Below the pieces are notes generated by a model that searched no databases, was not told the DNA's origin, and was given only the letters and a program-made list of their open reading frames with translations. A stretch of 64,000 bases of DNA, from NCBI RefSeq assembly GCF_905147365.1, contig NC_056408.1, positions 15,128,001 through 15,192,000 on the forward strand, read 5' to 3'. Of this stretch, positions 1 to 12,400 are shown in pieces (within the stretch, counting starts at the first letter, position 1; every line of letters starts with the position of its first letter). The stretch comes from Aricia agestis (taxonomy: Eukaryota; Arthropoda; Insecta; Lepidoptera; Lycaenidae). A program made the translations under genes and the position numbers.

Positions 1-113
1 TAAAAATAAATATACAAACAAAAGAGAATAGACGTCAAACTTGTTGCTTTTATCATTTCAAAAAAAATAATTACCTATTTAAAGATATTAATTAAATAAA
101 TACTTAATTTCAG

Positions 114-1567
114 TGAGCTGTTCAATTTACCAGTGCCGGAGTTGTGGACCGCGGTACTTGGTGAATGGGACAGAGCGGAGCAGCGTGGCGCGTATATGCC
201 AATACAGAAGATCATTCTGCATCACCGCTTCCACAACTATCAGCATGACATAGGTGATATGCACTTTTATTACATTAAAGTAGTTAAGTTAAAGACTTTA
301 ATATTTTGATCGCACGTTTAGTAGCACGCACGCGGTAAAAGCGCACTTCAAAATTCGTTATATATTGTTGTGTGAAATGATATGAATGCACATTCGTCCG
401 CACCGTACGCGCCGCATTTCGTATACTATGCGGTGCGTTCGACGCGTACGACGCTTACGGTGCTGACAGAATATGTGCAATCAGCTATATGGTAATAAAA
501 TACCTTATGACCATTATGTTATGGTATTAAAATATTGGTTTTATACTTACAGCCCTAATGAAAATGACAAAAGCAGCTGATGTGAGTCCTGGCAGCAAAA
601 TAAAAACAATTTGTCTTCCACCAGATGAAACGTTTATCGCTGATCCAACAGAAAGATATTCTATGAGACCGGACATTGAAAGAATCAAAAAACCTAAACC
701 TAAACCGAATCCGGCAACCGCTTCGAAATATTTGGAAAAACTTAACAATCTCACCAAAAGTATATTTCCTGATTTATTGAATAAGAAACATAAGAATACA
801 AGATATAATGTCAGAATATCAGATGACTCTAGTATAGAAAGAGAAAATAATGAAGCTAAACTAAGACTTAATGATGAGAGTAGAGGAGACAAAACGTATG
901 ATAGTGCGACATTAGATAGCGTAGTTAAATTAATAAAGAGAGGCAATTCTAATGAGAGGAGTGATAAAAAACTGATGTTTGGAGAAGAAATCGATCCATT
1001 TATAGATAACAATGGGCTTGACTATAGAGATGAATGCTATACGACAGGCTGGGGAAGGGAACAGACTAATGGTACTTTAACAGATGTTTTGTTAGAAGCT
1101 GAGGTTCCTATCCTTCCATTGCAGTTGTGTAGAGAAAGATACTCTTTAAGTTTGCCATTGAACGATGGCCATTTGTGTGCTGGAAGCACGGACGGAAGTA
1201 CAGGGGCTTGCGTGGTAAGGATTTTATTCGTTGCATTTTTTTAACCTTAATGTATTGTTGTTGAGTTGAGCTTATTATTTGTTACCCTTCTGACACAAAC
1301 TTTGATTGGGTTAAATCCAACTGGCGTCAATTTTCATTAGTCTCCAAACCGCATATTGTTGTCATCTTCAATACCAGTATCTTACACAAACTCTAACTTT
1401 TCCAGGGTGACAGCGGTGGACCCTTGCAGTGTCGTGTCGGTGGTCGTTGGGAGCTTCGTGGTCTAACGTCATTTGGCTCAGGATGCGCGCGGCGCGGCGT
1501 ACCTGATGTCTACACCAACGTCGCACACTATGTACCCTGGATACAGACCCATCTTATCACCAGCTGA
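114..1567 (+). CDS. S1-family serine protease, 3' part (three exons)
   Basis: Exons read at 114-253, 553-1214 and 1406-1567, joined across GT/AG introns with phases that fit (GAC ATA G|CC CTA; TGC GTG|GGT GAC); the stop is TGA at 1565-1567. The protein shows the hallmarks of a chymotrypsin-fold protease: LGEWDR, the catalytic Asp in HDIALM, ICLPP, CYTTGWG, GHLCAG, the catalytic Ser in GDSGGPL, and a final PDVYTNVAHYVPWI. The catalytic His and any signal, clip or propeptide region must lie left of the window. Two oddities are visible. About 127 extra residues, Lys/Asp/Asn-rich and Cys-free, separate ICLPP from CYTTGWG. By alignment, residue 189 is Gly and 226 is Asp, so this is not a trypsin-type pocket. 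It is probably secreted, as is usual for the family. The substrate is unknown, and a digestive, immune or reproductive role cannot be told apart. Confidence 0.9.
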
Positions 1568-1787
1568 TAGGTAACGTCCTGATAATGAACCATGAAATTT
1601 TTGTTGATCTGATTCTGGAAGTTTGCTTGTGATCATTAGACGATAGAGCTAGAATTGACTTGAATATAGAGATATAGATTGAGATAGAGTCTTGAATATT
1701 ATACCTCTAGATAGCTCACATAGTTGATTAGACGTTTAAGTTTGTATTCATAATATGGTCATCGGCTAGAATTCTAGCAATTGTTAA

Positions 1788-1793
1788 AATAAA
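1788..1793 (+). terminator. Candidate proximal polyadenylation signal
   Basis: AATAAA lies about 220 nt after the protease stop codon. It is the first canonical hexamer downstream. It may be used instead of, or as well as, the distal signal at 2448. The hexamer is seen; its use is inference. Confidence 0.35.
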
Positions 1794-2447
1794 ATCAAAT
1801 TTGATACGTTTAAGGAACTGCATCTGAAAGGGTCCAGTGCGTATCATCAATATCAAAGTACATAATATTTGAAGTTACCAAACTATAATATGTATTAATT
1901 ACAAATCAAGTATTACCTATTACTGAACAATTAGACTTTTAAGTATTGTTATATTTTGCACAATTACCGTTAAGTTTTATAAAAGAAACTACTTATTAGG
2001 AAATGTGTCATAAGTATTGTTATTTATATAATTTTGTATATAATTATTTATTAATTTACCTTTTGTATTCGTTTTTGTAGTCGTGTTCGAAATGAATTTT
2101 ATCAATAATCTGACTGAAACGAAGCTGAACTATAATATTATTTAAACTAAGAGAATCAGTAATCCTAAATACTCTTAAGACTTAAAAATTGTCCGTTCAA
2201 ATTTAAAGTAGAAAAATCTGAGACAAATTTTCTTTAAGAATAAGAGTAACATTCGTAGTATTTATTTATGTAAAGCTAACGTTAAGCAATTACCATAATT
2301 TGTAAATAGGTAGGTATTATGTCTAGTCTGTATGTCTGCCTGTCTGTCTTTGAAATTCCTGTTTTATAGTGTTTGAAACACAAAGAGATGCCTAAAGATG
2401 TAAAGACTGTATAAGACTCCTTGTAAGTTATTTTTTTCAGTGATGTA

Positions 2448-2480
2448 AATAAACTATTTTATAAGTCTAACTATTTTATT
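2448..2480. terminator. Facing polyadenylation signals of two convergent genes
   Basis: AATAAA at 2448-2453 on the plus strand suits the 3' end of the protease gene. TTTATT at 2475-2480 is AATAAA on the minus strand and could serve the receptor gene, about 1 kb after its stop. They are about 20 bp apart. An alternative minus-strand hexamer (2952-2957) is closer to the receptor stop. The region 1568-2630 is otherwise AT-rich with no ORF. Confidence 0.35.
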
Positions 2481-2635
2481 TACAATCTTTTCATTTCATC
2501 TTAACAATATCTTAGGTTTAAGTATTTACAAATTATTTTAGGTGAGCGAATCTTATCGTACTTTAACAATACTTACATAGGCACAATACTTTTTCTAGTA
2601 TTGAGGTTTAAACGTCAAACTGTCCGAAGCTCCTT

Positions 2636-2920
2636 GGTTTTTTTTTTATGAAATAAGGGGGCAAACGAGCAAACGGGTCACCTGATGGAAAGCAACTTCC
2701 ATCGCCCATGGACACTCGCAGCATCAGAAGAGCTGCAGGTGCGTTGCCGGCCTTTTAAGAGGGAATAGGGTAATAGGGGAAGGGTAGGGATGGGAAGGGA
2801 AGGGAATAGGTTAGGGGATTGGGCCTCCGGTAAACTCACACGGCGAAACACAGCGCAAGCGCTGTTTCACGCCGGTTTTCTGTGAGAACATGGTTTTGGA
2901 AGCATGGCTCTCCTAAGTGT
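2636..2920 (-). repeat. Poly-A retroposon (family R1), internally deleted
   Basis: Read on the minus strand it ends in a poly-A run (poly-T at the left edge here). It carries the family block GCAACGCACCTGCAGCTCTT, a purine/pyrimidine-biased TACCC/TTCCC stretch and a GCTGTGTTTCGCCG block. Part of the 5' CTCGACCGGAGAAATACC region is missing. At least nine related copies lie in this window. The poly-A tail and variable truncation suggest a SINE or the 3' end of a non-LTR element; I cannot say which. Confidence 0.75.
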
Positions 2921-3465
2921 AAACGGTTTCTCTAAATTCTTATTAATTTTCTTTATTAATTGTAAATAAGTAATATATGAAAATTTGTAAAATGTTTACA
3001 AAATTTTCATTCCTTATAATATTTTATAGCAAATACTAAAGCACAAGTCGAATATTCTGTTTACTACGGTGTTTTCAACTTGTCACCCATTATTTCTTTT
3101 ACAATTGCATACTAAAGACATAATAAGATTTAATCTAATACCTAATGCTATAATACCAATTACTCGCGTTTAAAGCTAAGGAAGAATATTTTATCACATA
3201 TTTGTATGTTATCTCTAACATTTAAAAATATTTTTTTTTCTTATCTGCTACTACTTACAAAACTTCTAATAAATCAATCTTTACAAAATTCATCATCGCA
3301 CCTAATGTATGTTCATTGTTCATACTGCGTTTAAATCCTAGTTTTTCATTCTTACTTTACAATTTGTAGTTATAAGAATATGATAAAAACCTACGCGTTG
3401 AATACAAAATAATTAAGTGCAATTGTTTCAGGATCGTAACCTTCAAATTATAATTAACAGTCTCA

Positions 3466-6400
3466 TTATGGATCCCTTGTACTAGAATTTTCTATAATAT
3501 GTAGTAAAAGCGCTATTTCTTTCATTTCCTCTCCATTTTGATTTTCTACGGAATCTAGGCTTACTGCACTTCGCCTCTTGGTTGACGGTTCCACGTTCGT
3601 CAGCACCAAATGGTTGTCAGTTCGGAAGTAGTCGTAGAACCCGCGGAAACCGAGGTATATACCGGATATGAGGAGAGTCATGATGACCATGATAAGCACC
3701 GGTGGTCCGACTACCAGTACCAGATACATTTGAATGTAAATGTACATTGGAGGCTCGTCGCAATACTGAAAAGGAAAAAATGTATGTATTTAAACGTATT
3801 TATCATAATCTATATATTAATACGCAAGCGAAAAACTTTGTAACCCTTTTTACGAAAAATGGGGAAACGTATGTGCATGAAATTTTGCACAGTTATAGTT
3901 TATATGGTGAAGGAGTGCATCGAACTAATATTATTTTGAAATTATGCTTTTATCATACATTTTTTTAACAAATAAAACATTACACACACTACAACACACA
4001 CATGAGAAATGACAGATTTTTGAGTGACAAGCTTATACGTACGAATTATACTCTTTTATTTATGGTTGAAGTCTGTTGACAACAAGTTGACAAATTGAAA
4101 ATGGATTATAGTTTTTTTATTGAATCTTAGATACTATTAGACAATGCTTACACGGCCAGTCTGAGATCAGCAGAGTCCCAGAGACGAGAGTTGAAAAAAA
4201 ATATGATAAAGTCAATATTTTTTTACAAATTAAACGTAGTAGTCCTAAATTAATGTCGTTGAAACTAAGGTCGAATTTCGACCATTGGGCGATCTCTAGT
4301 TATATACTAATACACATTTTGTGGTGAAAATATTTAGTGTGTAAGCAATCACTAGGCAATTGTTGCGCGTTAGAATATTTAAGGCGCTTTAAAAAATCTT
4401 AGGCATGTTAACAGTAGACTATTGAAAACCACTCCATCGTTGATATTTTTACCAATTTGCTTACCAATTCTATTCTAATATAAGGCAGTACGGTGTCTTT
4501 CAGAGCATTAGCTATAGGGTTGCCCGGCGCCGTTCGCACTGCGGCATTGATCTGGAATCTCATCATAGCCTTGAGGGGCACACCTATCGTCTGCAATAGA
4601 AAAATGCATAATAATCAAATTACCATGGTCCATGACCTGTCTTGATCTATCAACTTAACTTATTTCATCAAATTCCAAATTTATTTCGATTGTGACAGAT
4701 TGTTCGAAGAGAAGACTTACTTTTAAAGCTTTACTTATTATTAAAGTTACTATTTGGTAAGTATTTTTGTTCTGAACAAAAAATTATAATCTTAGTAGGT
4801 ACCTCGATTAATTTAATAAAATTTACTTCTTTGAAAATCAGACTAATATTAAAAGTAATTTTACCGATTTATTAAAACTTTTATTTTCTTGTCCATTTTT
4901 TTTTGTAATTGAACAATGGTATGAGTTTTATAAAGAAGAACGAATCTTACCGGTTCAAAATAAAAATCAGCTAAAGATTTAGTTAGATCCGGCGTCATCC
5001 CTTCAAACTTCGCCTTCTGCGCCGGATCCACGTCTTGGAAATGTGGCTTTGAGAGAGCTATAGGGAAACCTGAAAAATAACCAAGTTATGTTTAAAATGC
5101 ACCCGTAACACAAGTCCTTCAGGAACTTAGGACGGGGCCAGACTCACGTGGTGTAAAGCATCCATAGATATTAATTAAATATGTTTTAATATATTTTTTT
5201 AATCTTTCACTAGTGTTATCTATACTATCTATACTACTAATATTATAAATGCGAAAGTATCTCTGTCTGTCTGTCTGTCTCGCTTTCACGCCAAAACTAC
5301 CGAACCGATTGTAATGAAATTTTGTATACAGATAGTCTAAAGCCTGAGAAAGGACATAGGCTACTTTTTTACTGGAAAAAAGGGTTGTAAGGGGGTGAAA
5401 ATACGAAAATTTGTTCAAGTCGCGGGCAACAGCTAGTGTTATATAAATCTTTTAATATAGTAAAATTGCAAAGAAAGGAGGAAGAGAGCCGACCGATCAC
5501 GAGAACTTGAAAGCGTATTCTATGTTTGACCCCCGCAAACCATATGGCAACAACAGCTTCTACATTCAGCATTACATTTATCTGAGGCTGTGGTATATCT
5601 TGTGTCAAAGGTGCCTTTGTCTACAGGTTGAAACTCACCATAGTAACATCCACTGATGTCTATGAAGCCATCCGGAAGACAGTTCTTGGTGCACGGACAC
5701 GCGTAGTCCGATATTTTGTTGAAAGCTGTCTTCTGCATGTCGTAACTGAAGAAAAAAAATTGTATCATTTTATACAATATTTACTATGCATGTCTTTGTA
5801 ACAAAAAAAGGCGTAGACACTAAAAAGCGTATCAAATCATAGGAGCAACAATTAAAACACAAATTAACTAATGGAATTATTCAGAAACAAAAATGAAAAA
5901 TATTGCCACTGTAATAGCACTGTAAAGGTGGCTTTCGGATCTTTGCCGCGAGCGACCGCAACCGGTGAAAATTCAAATTAAATGCTACTTTATGACATAG
6001 AATATAAGTGTCATTTTCTACTGACATTTTGGTGGCGACCCACGCTGCCGCCGGCGGCGGCGTAAAAGCTAGTTGGTAGAGTAAAATGAAACCTATCGCC
6101 TATGTCATAAAGTAGCATTTCGTTTGAATTTTCGTCGGTCGCGGTCGCTCGCGGCAAAGATCCGAAAGCCACCTTAACGATAACATAAAAAGCTGTCAGG
6201 TAACTCGACTACGGTGAAGCCTAAAAAAGAATATCAGTAGTAAATATTAATTATGTTACTATTGTTATGCAATATATATCATCACTAACCGATATGCTCT
6301 CATCCCCCAGAAGTCCACCTCCTCCGTGAAGTCGAAGGGGAACACTCTACAGCCGTAGCTGCGGAAGATCTTGAGGGTCTGGTTGGTGGCCATGTTGGGG

Positions 6401-9400
6401 GTCATCATCATACCCTCGTACGTGTCTCGCACGCGATTGCAATTGTTGCTGATAGATCATTTAGGATAATTATGACAATAAAAGCTACTACTTATTGTAC
6501 TTAATGCAAGTCCAACTATACCTATTGGCTATTACTATCAGACTTGATAGAAAAGGCCCTTATCAATTTCGAAAAAGTATAGGACCGCCTTTAATATTTA
6601 TTTTTTATTAAAATCCTGAATATAAAGAACCATTGGTGCTTCAAATTTGCCAAGCTCATTGATATTTTGGCTCGCAAAATATGGAGGAAAGATGACTCCT
6701 CTTTTAACTCTTACATTTTTTTTCATTAAATTTCATCTCAGAATCTCAAAAAAAGAGTGATACAAATCGTCAGTGTGGACAAAGCCAAAGGGTCAATTCA
6801 GACCGCAACTTTCTTATAAGGAATTCATATACGCGTCACGTTGCGGTCTGAATTGATCCTTATAGTCCTCCCATTTTACCTGGAAGTCTCAGAGTACCCC
6901 TGCTGCTCTAGCCCCGGTCTTCCGTCCCACAAGTTGATGGCGTACTTCCTCGACGCATTCTTCAGATCTAACTCCACCTCGCTGTGCTTGTCTGCGTAAA
7001 ACTGAAACGTAGAGAGGAATAAATAAGGACGCTTCTCACCACATCAGTTTGGCCGCCAGACTTTAAGCTCAAGGTTCTGGCCCCAACCAAGATTTCAGAT
7101 GAAACATGCAGAGAAACATATTAATCTAAGATTTCCCATGGGCCATGTTCGACGTTGATTGTGAATGCTACAGACAGCATACTGCATAATCATGATGGCC
7201 AGCATGTTCAAATTATATTAGTAGAGACCTTTATAATAAATCGTATGTATGTCCAAGTTGTTATCATTAGAATCGATTAATTAATCACTGTATACAATAT
7301 AGTTAGTTATCTACAAAAATGGTATAATCTTAGCGCTCAATTATTTACAAATTGTGCATAATAAAATTCTAATCAGGACATAATTGGCATACAAGAAGCC
7401 CACATTTTATGTAGCCATTAATCAAACCGACGATCTTGCGTGGTTTGCCTTGTTACATAATATTATTTCACTACTCTACCATACAATGCAAACTATTCAC
7501 GCTAAACTATAAAGAATTTCTAGCGACATGTTGTTGTAATTGATTAGCAATTTGCAATAATTAAATAAAATACCACGTAATGCTGATTACAATTATTTCA
7601 CTCAGTTATTTCTAATTGTCGATCAATTACTCAGATAAACGTGTTAAATCTGTTAGTGATGTAACATTAACCCTCCATGTACTAAAAGACTCTGGTGACT
7701 CCGGCTAATCGTTATAGCTAGCCGTAATGTAAAATGGCAGATTATACAATCCGCCTGCAACATATCCACCATACTGATCATCATGCAAAAGACTAAATAT
7801 ACAAAAATACAGAAAATGCAGAAAGAGTATCCTCACCCGATCCACAATCCCCGTCTTGCTGAAGTCGATCCAGTTGGGCAGGATCTGGTTGGCCAGGGTC
7901 ACCAGCGGCTCCTTGTAGCCGAACATCAGCTCGTCCGCCGTCATTTCCATCACCAGCTTGGAGCCCAGACTCCTCATGGAGTAGTAGGCGCCCACGTTCG
8001 TGAAGTAGCCCATGTTGTCTGCGAGATACGTCGTGAATGACTGTCAAAGTTAGGCGCTGGTTTATATCATAGTTTACATGAAGTAAGCTCTATCATATAG
8101 TTCGACAAGGCTTTATTTGAACGTGGGTGACATTGACGGGAGCGCTGCTGGTAAAGGAGAACTATCAAACACATGTCAAAAATGACGTTTTTCTATGATA
8201 GAAGCGTTTAATTCCTTTTCTCGCCACGTTCAAATAAAGCCTTGTCGAACTGTACGTTGGCTTCCAATACGTTCATAGATTTAAATTAATTTAAATCTAT
8301 CATGTACAAGTTGGGCAAAATGTTCACATAGCAACGTGACGATGCGTTGACTTATTAAAATGAGGCATTACAAACTGAACTTTATTTACTCAACAAGAAA
8401 ATTCACATTGAATTGATAGACGGTGGTTATAAAAGAGGGGTGTTATAAGTTTGACGGGTTTGGCTGTCTGTTTGTCTGTCTTTGTGTGTGTCCGTGTTAT
8501 ATACATATTAGAATCCAAATGAGTGGACCGATTTTGATCTACTTTTTGTTTATTTGAAAGCTGACATTATAGAGCATGTTTTTAGCTGTAGTTCATCGTC
8601 ATCAGCCCGCACATTGCTGAAAAAATTGAGTTTGGTCCACTTAAAATTTTTGAATTAGGGCTTGTTATTAAATTTCTTAATTTAACGTCATCTACTCTTG
8701 AATGGCTCATTTAAACATGCATTGTATCCCCCGTCACGTTGCAATGTGATCTGACCCTTTCTATGATTTTATTGATTGCCCACGATCAGCGTCGATTGTA
8801 TTCCATCGAAGAATTTGATTCTTAGGCAATTGACGGACCTACGTCAATAGGTCGGATTGTCAATTCAGTCAGTGATCATAACCTGACCAAGTTATGCAGG
8901 TCCGCCACGTGTGCATGCATTAACTTTTCTGATTACATACTATAGGCAGCCGAGCAATCGTGGTATGAGTTATGAGCAAATAAACTTGTTTTACAAAATG
9001 TATAATTTATAAAATATATTTTATATAAAAAGGAAAAATAAGTGTTATAATAGTATTGTTGTAATACTAAAACATAACTGGATCGGCCTCGGAAGGGGCG
9101 GGAACAGAAAAGGTGCACAACCTTCGATTTTAATCTTTTTACTTTAGATGTTAGTTATTAACATCAACTATTGCTATGTTATTGAATTTATACCTCTAGT
9201 TGGTACTATTAATATATATATTCTGTGCCTCTAGTAACTAGTTTATAGTTAAAGTCGCTAGGATAAAGAATTTTGAGTAAAGGCCCGGTTTCTAGGAGAC
9301 GAAATGAAAGAGAAGAGAGAAGCTAGGTTGATGGTGACGAGTTTCTCACTGTCCGGCGACCGGGTATTACGTTTATACTATAATATACTAAACTCTAGAT

Positions 9401-12400
9401 GAATCACATCAAAGGGAACTGTACATTTCAAAGTATAATTATAATATGTCCTTTCCCTGGACTCAAATTATCCTCATACCCAGTAAAATCAATCAGTCTA
9501 TCTGACTGTTACCTCTTCACGCCCAAACCGCTGAACCGATTTTGCTGAAATTTGGTATGTAGATACAATGAGTCCGGGCAACGACATAGAGTAATTTTTA
9601 TCCCAAATAAATGTACGGTTCTTGAGGGATAAACAAATTTCGGAGTTGTGGGCGTCATCTATTACTTACATTTTATTTCTTTCAATTTCTATAAACTAGT
9701 CACTGATAAATGATAAAATGGTATCCCTAATCACTAATTCGTGCTGCCCGTATATTTCACAGTCCTCCAATAAAAATCAATCAATTCATAAGTTTCTCTG
9801 TTTCCCTTGACATAAATTAGTAAGAAAGTAACAGTGGATACCACAACAGCAACAAAACTTATACGCCACATAGAGAAAATTTTGAAACAGAGACTTAAAC
9901 CGTCCATAGACTGCTCTTCGAGCACTGCAAATAAAACGGCAACATTTTGCCGCCCGCGCCTGAACCAAGTTTTTACCTGGCTTTATCTTTATCAATACTT
10001 CCTTCCTTCCGATACAATTCTTTACTGAAACTCAAAGTATATCCATAACAAATTTAAAACCGATAGTGGTATTAACCAAAAAACCTAACCTATAGACGAC
10101 TGCAACTCTGTTGTGCCAAAATAAATTTCGTTTACAGCGCGGGAACTAAATATTATGTTTCTTAGATTAAAAGTATTCTATGCGGCCATAGAATACTTTT
10201 AATCTAAGACTCAAAGCATCACATTACCATAATTCATCAAAATTTTACTGTACAAACCAAGAGAGCTTACATAGACAGCAACACTTTCGCATTTATAATG
10301 GCGTTTTACCATTTCCAGAACGGATGGACTAAGAACGCGCAAGTTGAATAGACGGCTCGTGTGTGGCTCGCTTAGCACTAAAAAGGCCATAAAAGTACTT
10401 ACAATAAGCACTATGTTGGGTACAGTTATGTTGACGTCTTTGTAGTGGGCCACAGATCTCTCCCGGACAAACTCCAGCCGAAGTTTGGGGTTCATAGTCA
10501 GGGTTCCCCGCTCATGGTCAACGCGCATGTTCTCATCTGTTCTTAATTCCCTGAAAAAAAATTGAATAAAATTAATAATACATATTTTGGGCCACTTGCG
10601 CCTTTCTCAACAGGGTATCCCTGGAACCTGGGTAATATTATGTAATAATATTGGGTATGTGTGAACATAATAATATTGTATTTGTCATGGTCCTCATAAC
10701 ACCGGCTTATTTTTAACTCGATTTGGCGCAAGTGGGTTTTAATTATGAAAATAAAAATGAGGGTTCAAATAAAAGTTAAAAGGGTTCAAAAATATAATAA
10801 TTGGACATAATCTTATCTTTATTTTGCTTACAGAAAATGTAAGGTCAATAAAATATTATGAAATCTCTGAACCAAAAGCCCTTTCTAATCTTTGTTTGAT
10901 TTTCATCTAATAGTCTATGTTTTCGTAACTAATCTCAAGTGAATTCAAAGTTCAAACACTTTTGTCTACTTTTATGGTTTATAAATTACAATATTTGTAA
11001 ACTTAAATGTAAGGTGAGATTTTATGGCGAGTAACGTTACCGAATTACCACCGTAACTAAATAAATCGTCACGTTTTCTACGAGGAAAGGTTACTATTTT
11101 CAATTGTAATACACAATCGTTGTATTATACTATAATAATACAGTATGAGTAGGGTTACGATGGTCGACTTTACCCTCAGAAAATATTAAGGTTGGGTTGC
11201 ACCAACTTACTTTAACTATAACTTTAACCATAAGAAAATGTCAAATGAACTGTCAAATCCCTAGTAAAGGTAATGGATCTTTACTAGGGATTTGACAGTT
11301 CATGGACGCCATATTTGACGATAACCTTAACCTTAACTATAACTACGCCTCTGGCGCAATCTACCCTTAATCTGCAATATTTATTTTAATTAGATACGCT
11401 GTACACAATAACATCTATGTATTATCTAATTAGATATTATCTAGATATTCTGTACACAATAATAATAATAACATAATATTAACAATAACAAAATGTTTTT
11501 AGGGTTCCGTAGCCAAATGGCATAAACGGAACCCTTATAGATTCGTCATGTCTGTCTGTCTGTCCGTCCGTATGTCACAGCTACTTTTCTCCGAAACTAT
11601 TAGAGATATACTATTGAAACTTGGTAAGTAGATGTAGTCTGTGAACCGCGTTAAGATTTTGATACAAAAATGGAAAAATTATCAAAAATTTTAGGGGTCC
11701 CCATAGGTACAACTGAAACAAAAAAAAATTTTTTTCATCTAACCTATGCGTGTAGAGTATTTATGAATAGGTCTTCAAAAATCATATTGAGGTTTCTAAT
11801 ATCATTTTTTTCTAACTCAAATAGTTTGCGAGGGAGACTCTTCCAAAGTGGTAAAATGTGTCCCCCCCCCCTCTAACTTCTAAAGTAGGGGCATGATAAT
11901 TCTAAAAAAAATATATGATGTAAATTACTATAAAAACTACCAACGAAAATTGGTTTGAACGAGATCTAGCCTATAGTTTTTTTTTATACGTCATAAATAG
12001 TAAACCTTAATTTAACTTTTATTAAATCAACTGAAATATAAAAATTAATCGAAAACCTTTTAATTTCATCATAGAAATAAACCTCATTGCTGCTGCGGAA
12101 TCCTTCATGGACGAGTTCAACTCGCACTTGGCCGGTTTTTTTCTTTTTCACATTTAAATTCACAAGGCTCACATAAAAAACTATGACCTATAATCTTATA
12201 TCTTTAAACGAGCAATTCTTGTATATAATCTATATATATAAAACTCGAAGGTGACGAAGGTCAACGCACAGCCCAAACCACTGGACGGATCGGGCTGAAA
12301 TTTGGCATGCAGGTAGATGTTATGACGTAGGCATCCGCTAAGAAAGGATTTTGATAAATTCCAACCCCAAGGGTTTAAATAGGGGATGGAAGTTTGTATA

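Noticed and set aside
3610..3968. Plus-strand ORFs across the receptor's last exon
   Set aside because: They are antisense to the well-supported final exon of the CD36-family gene.
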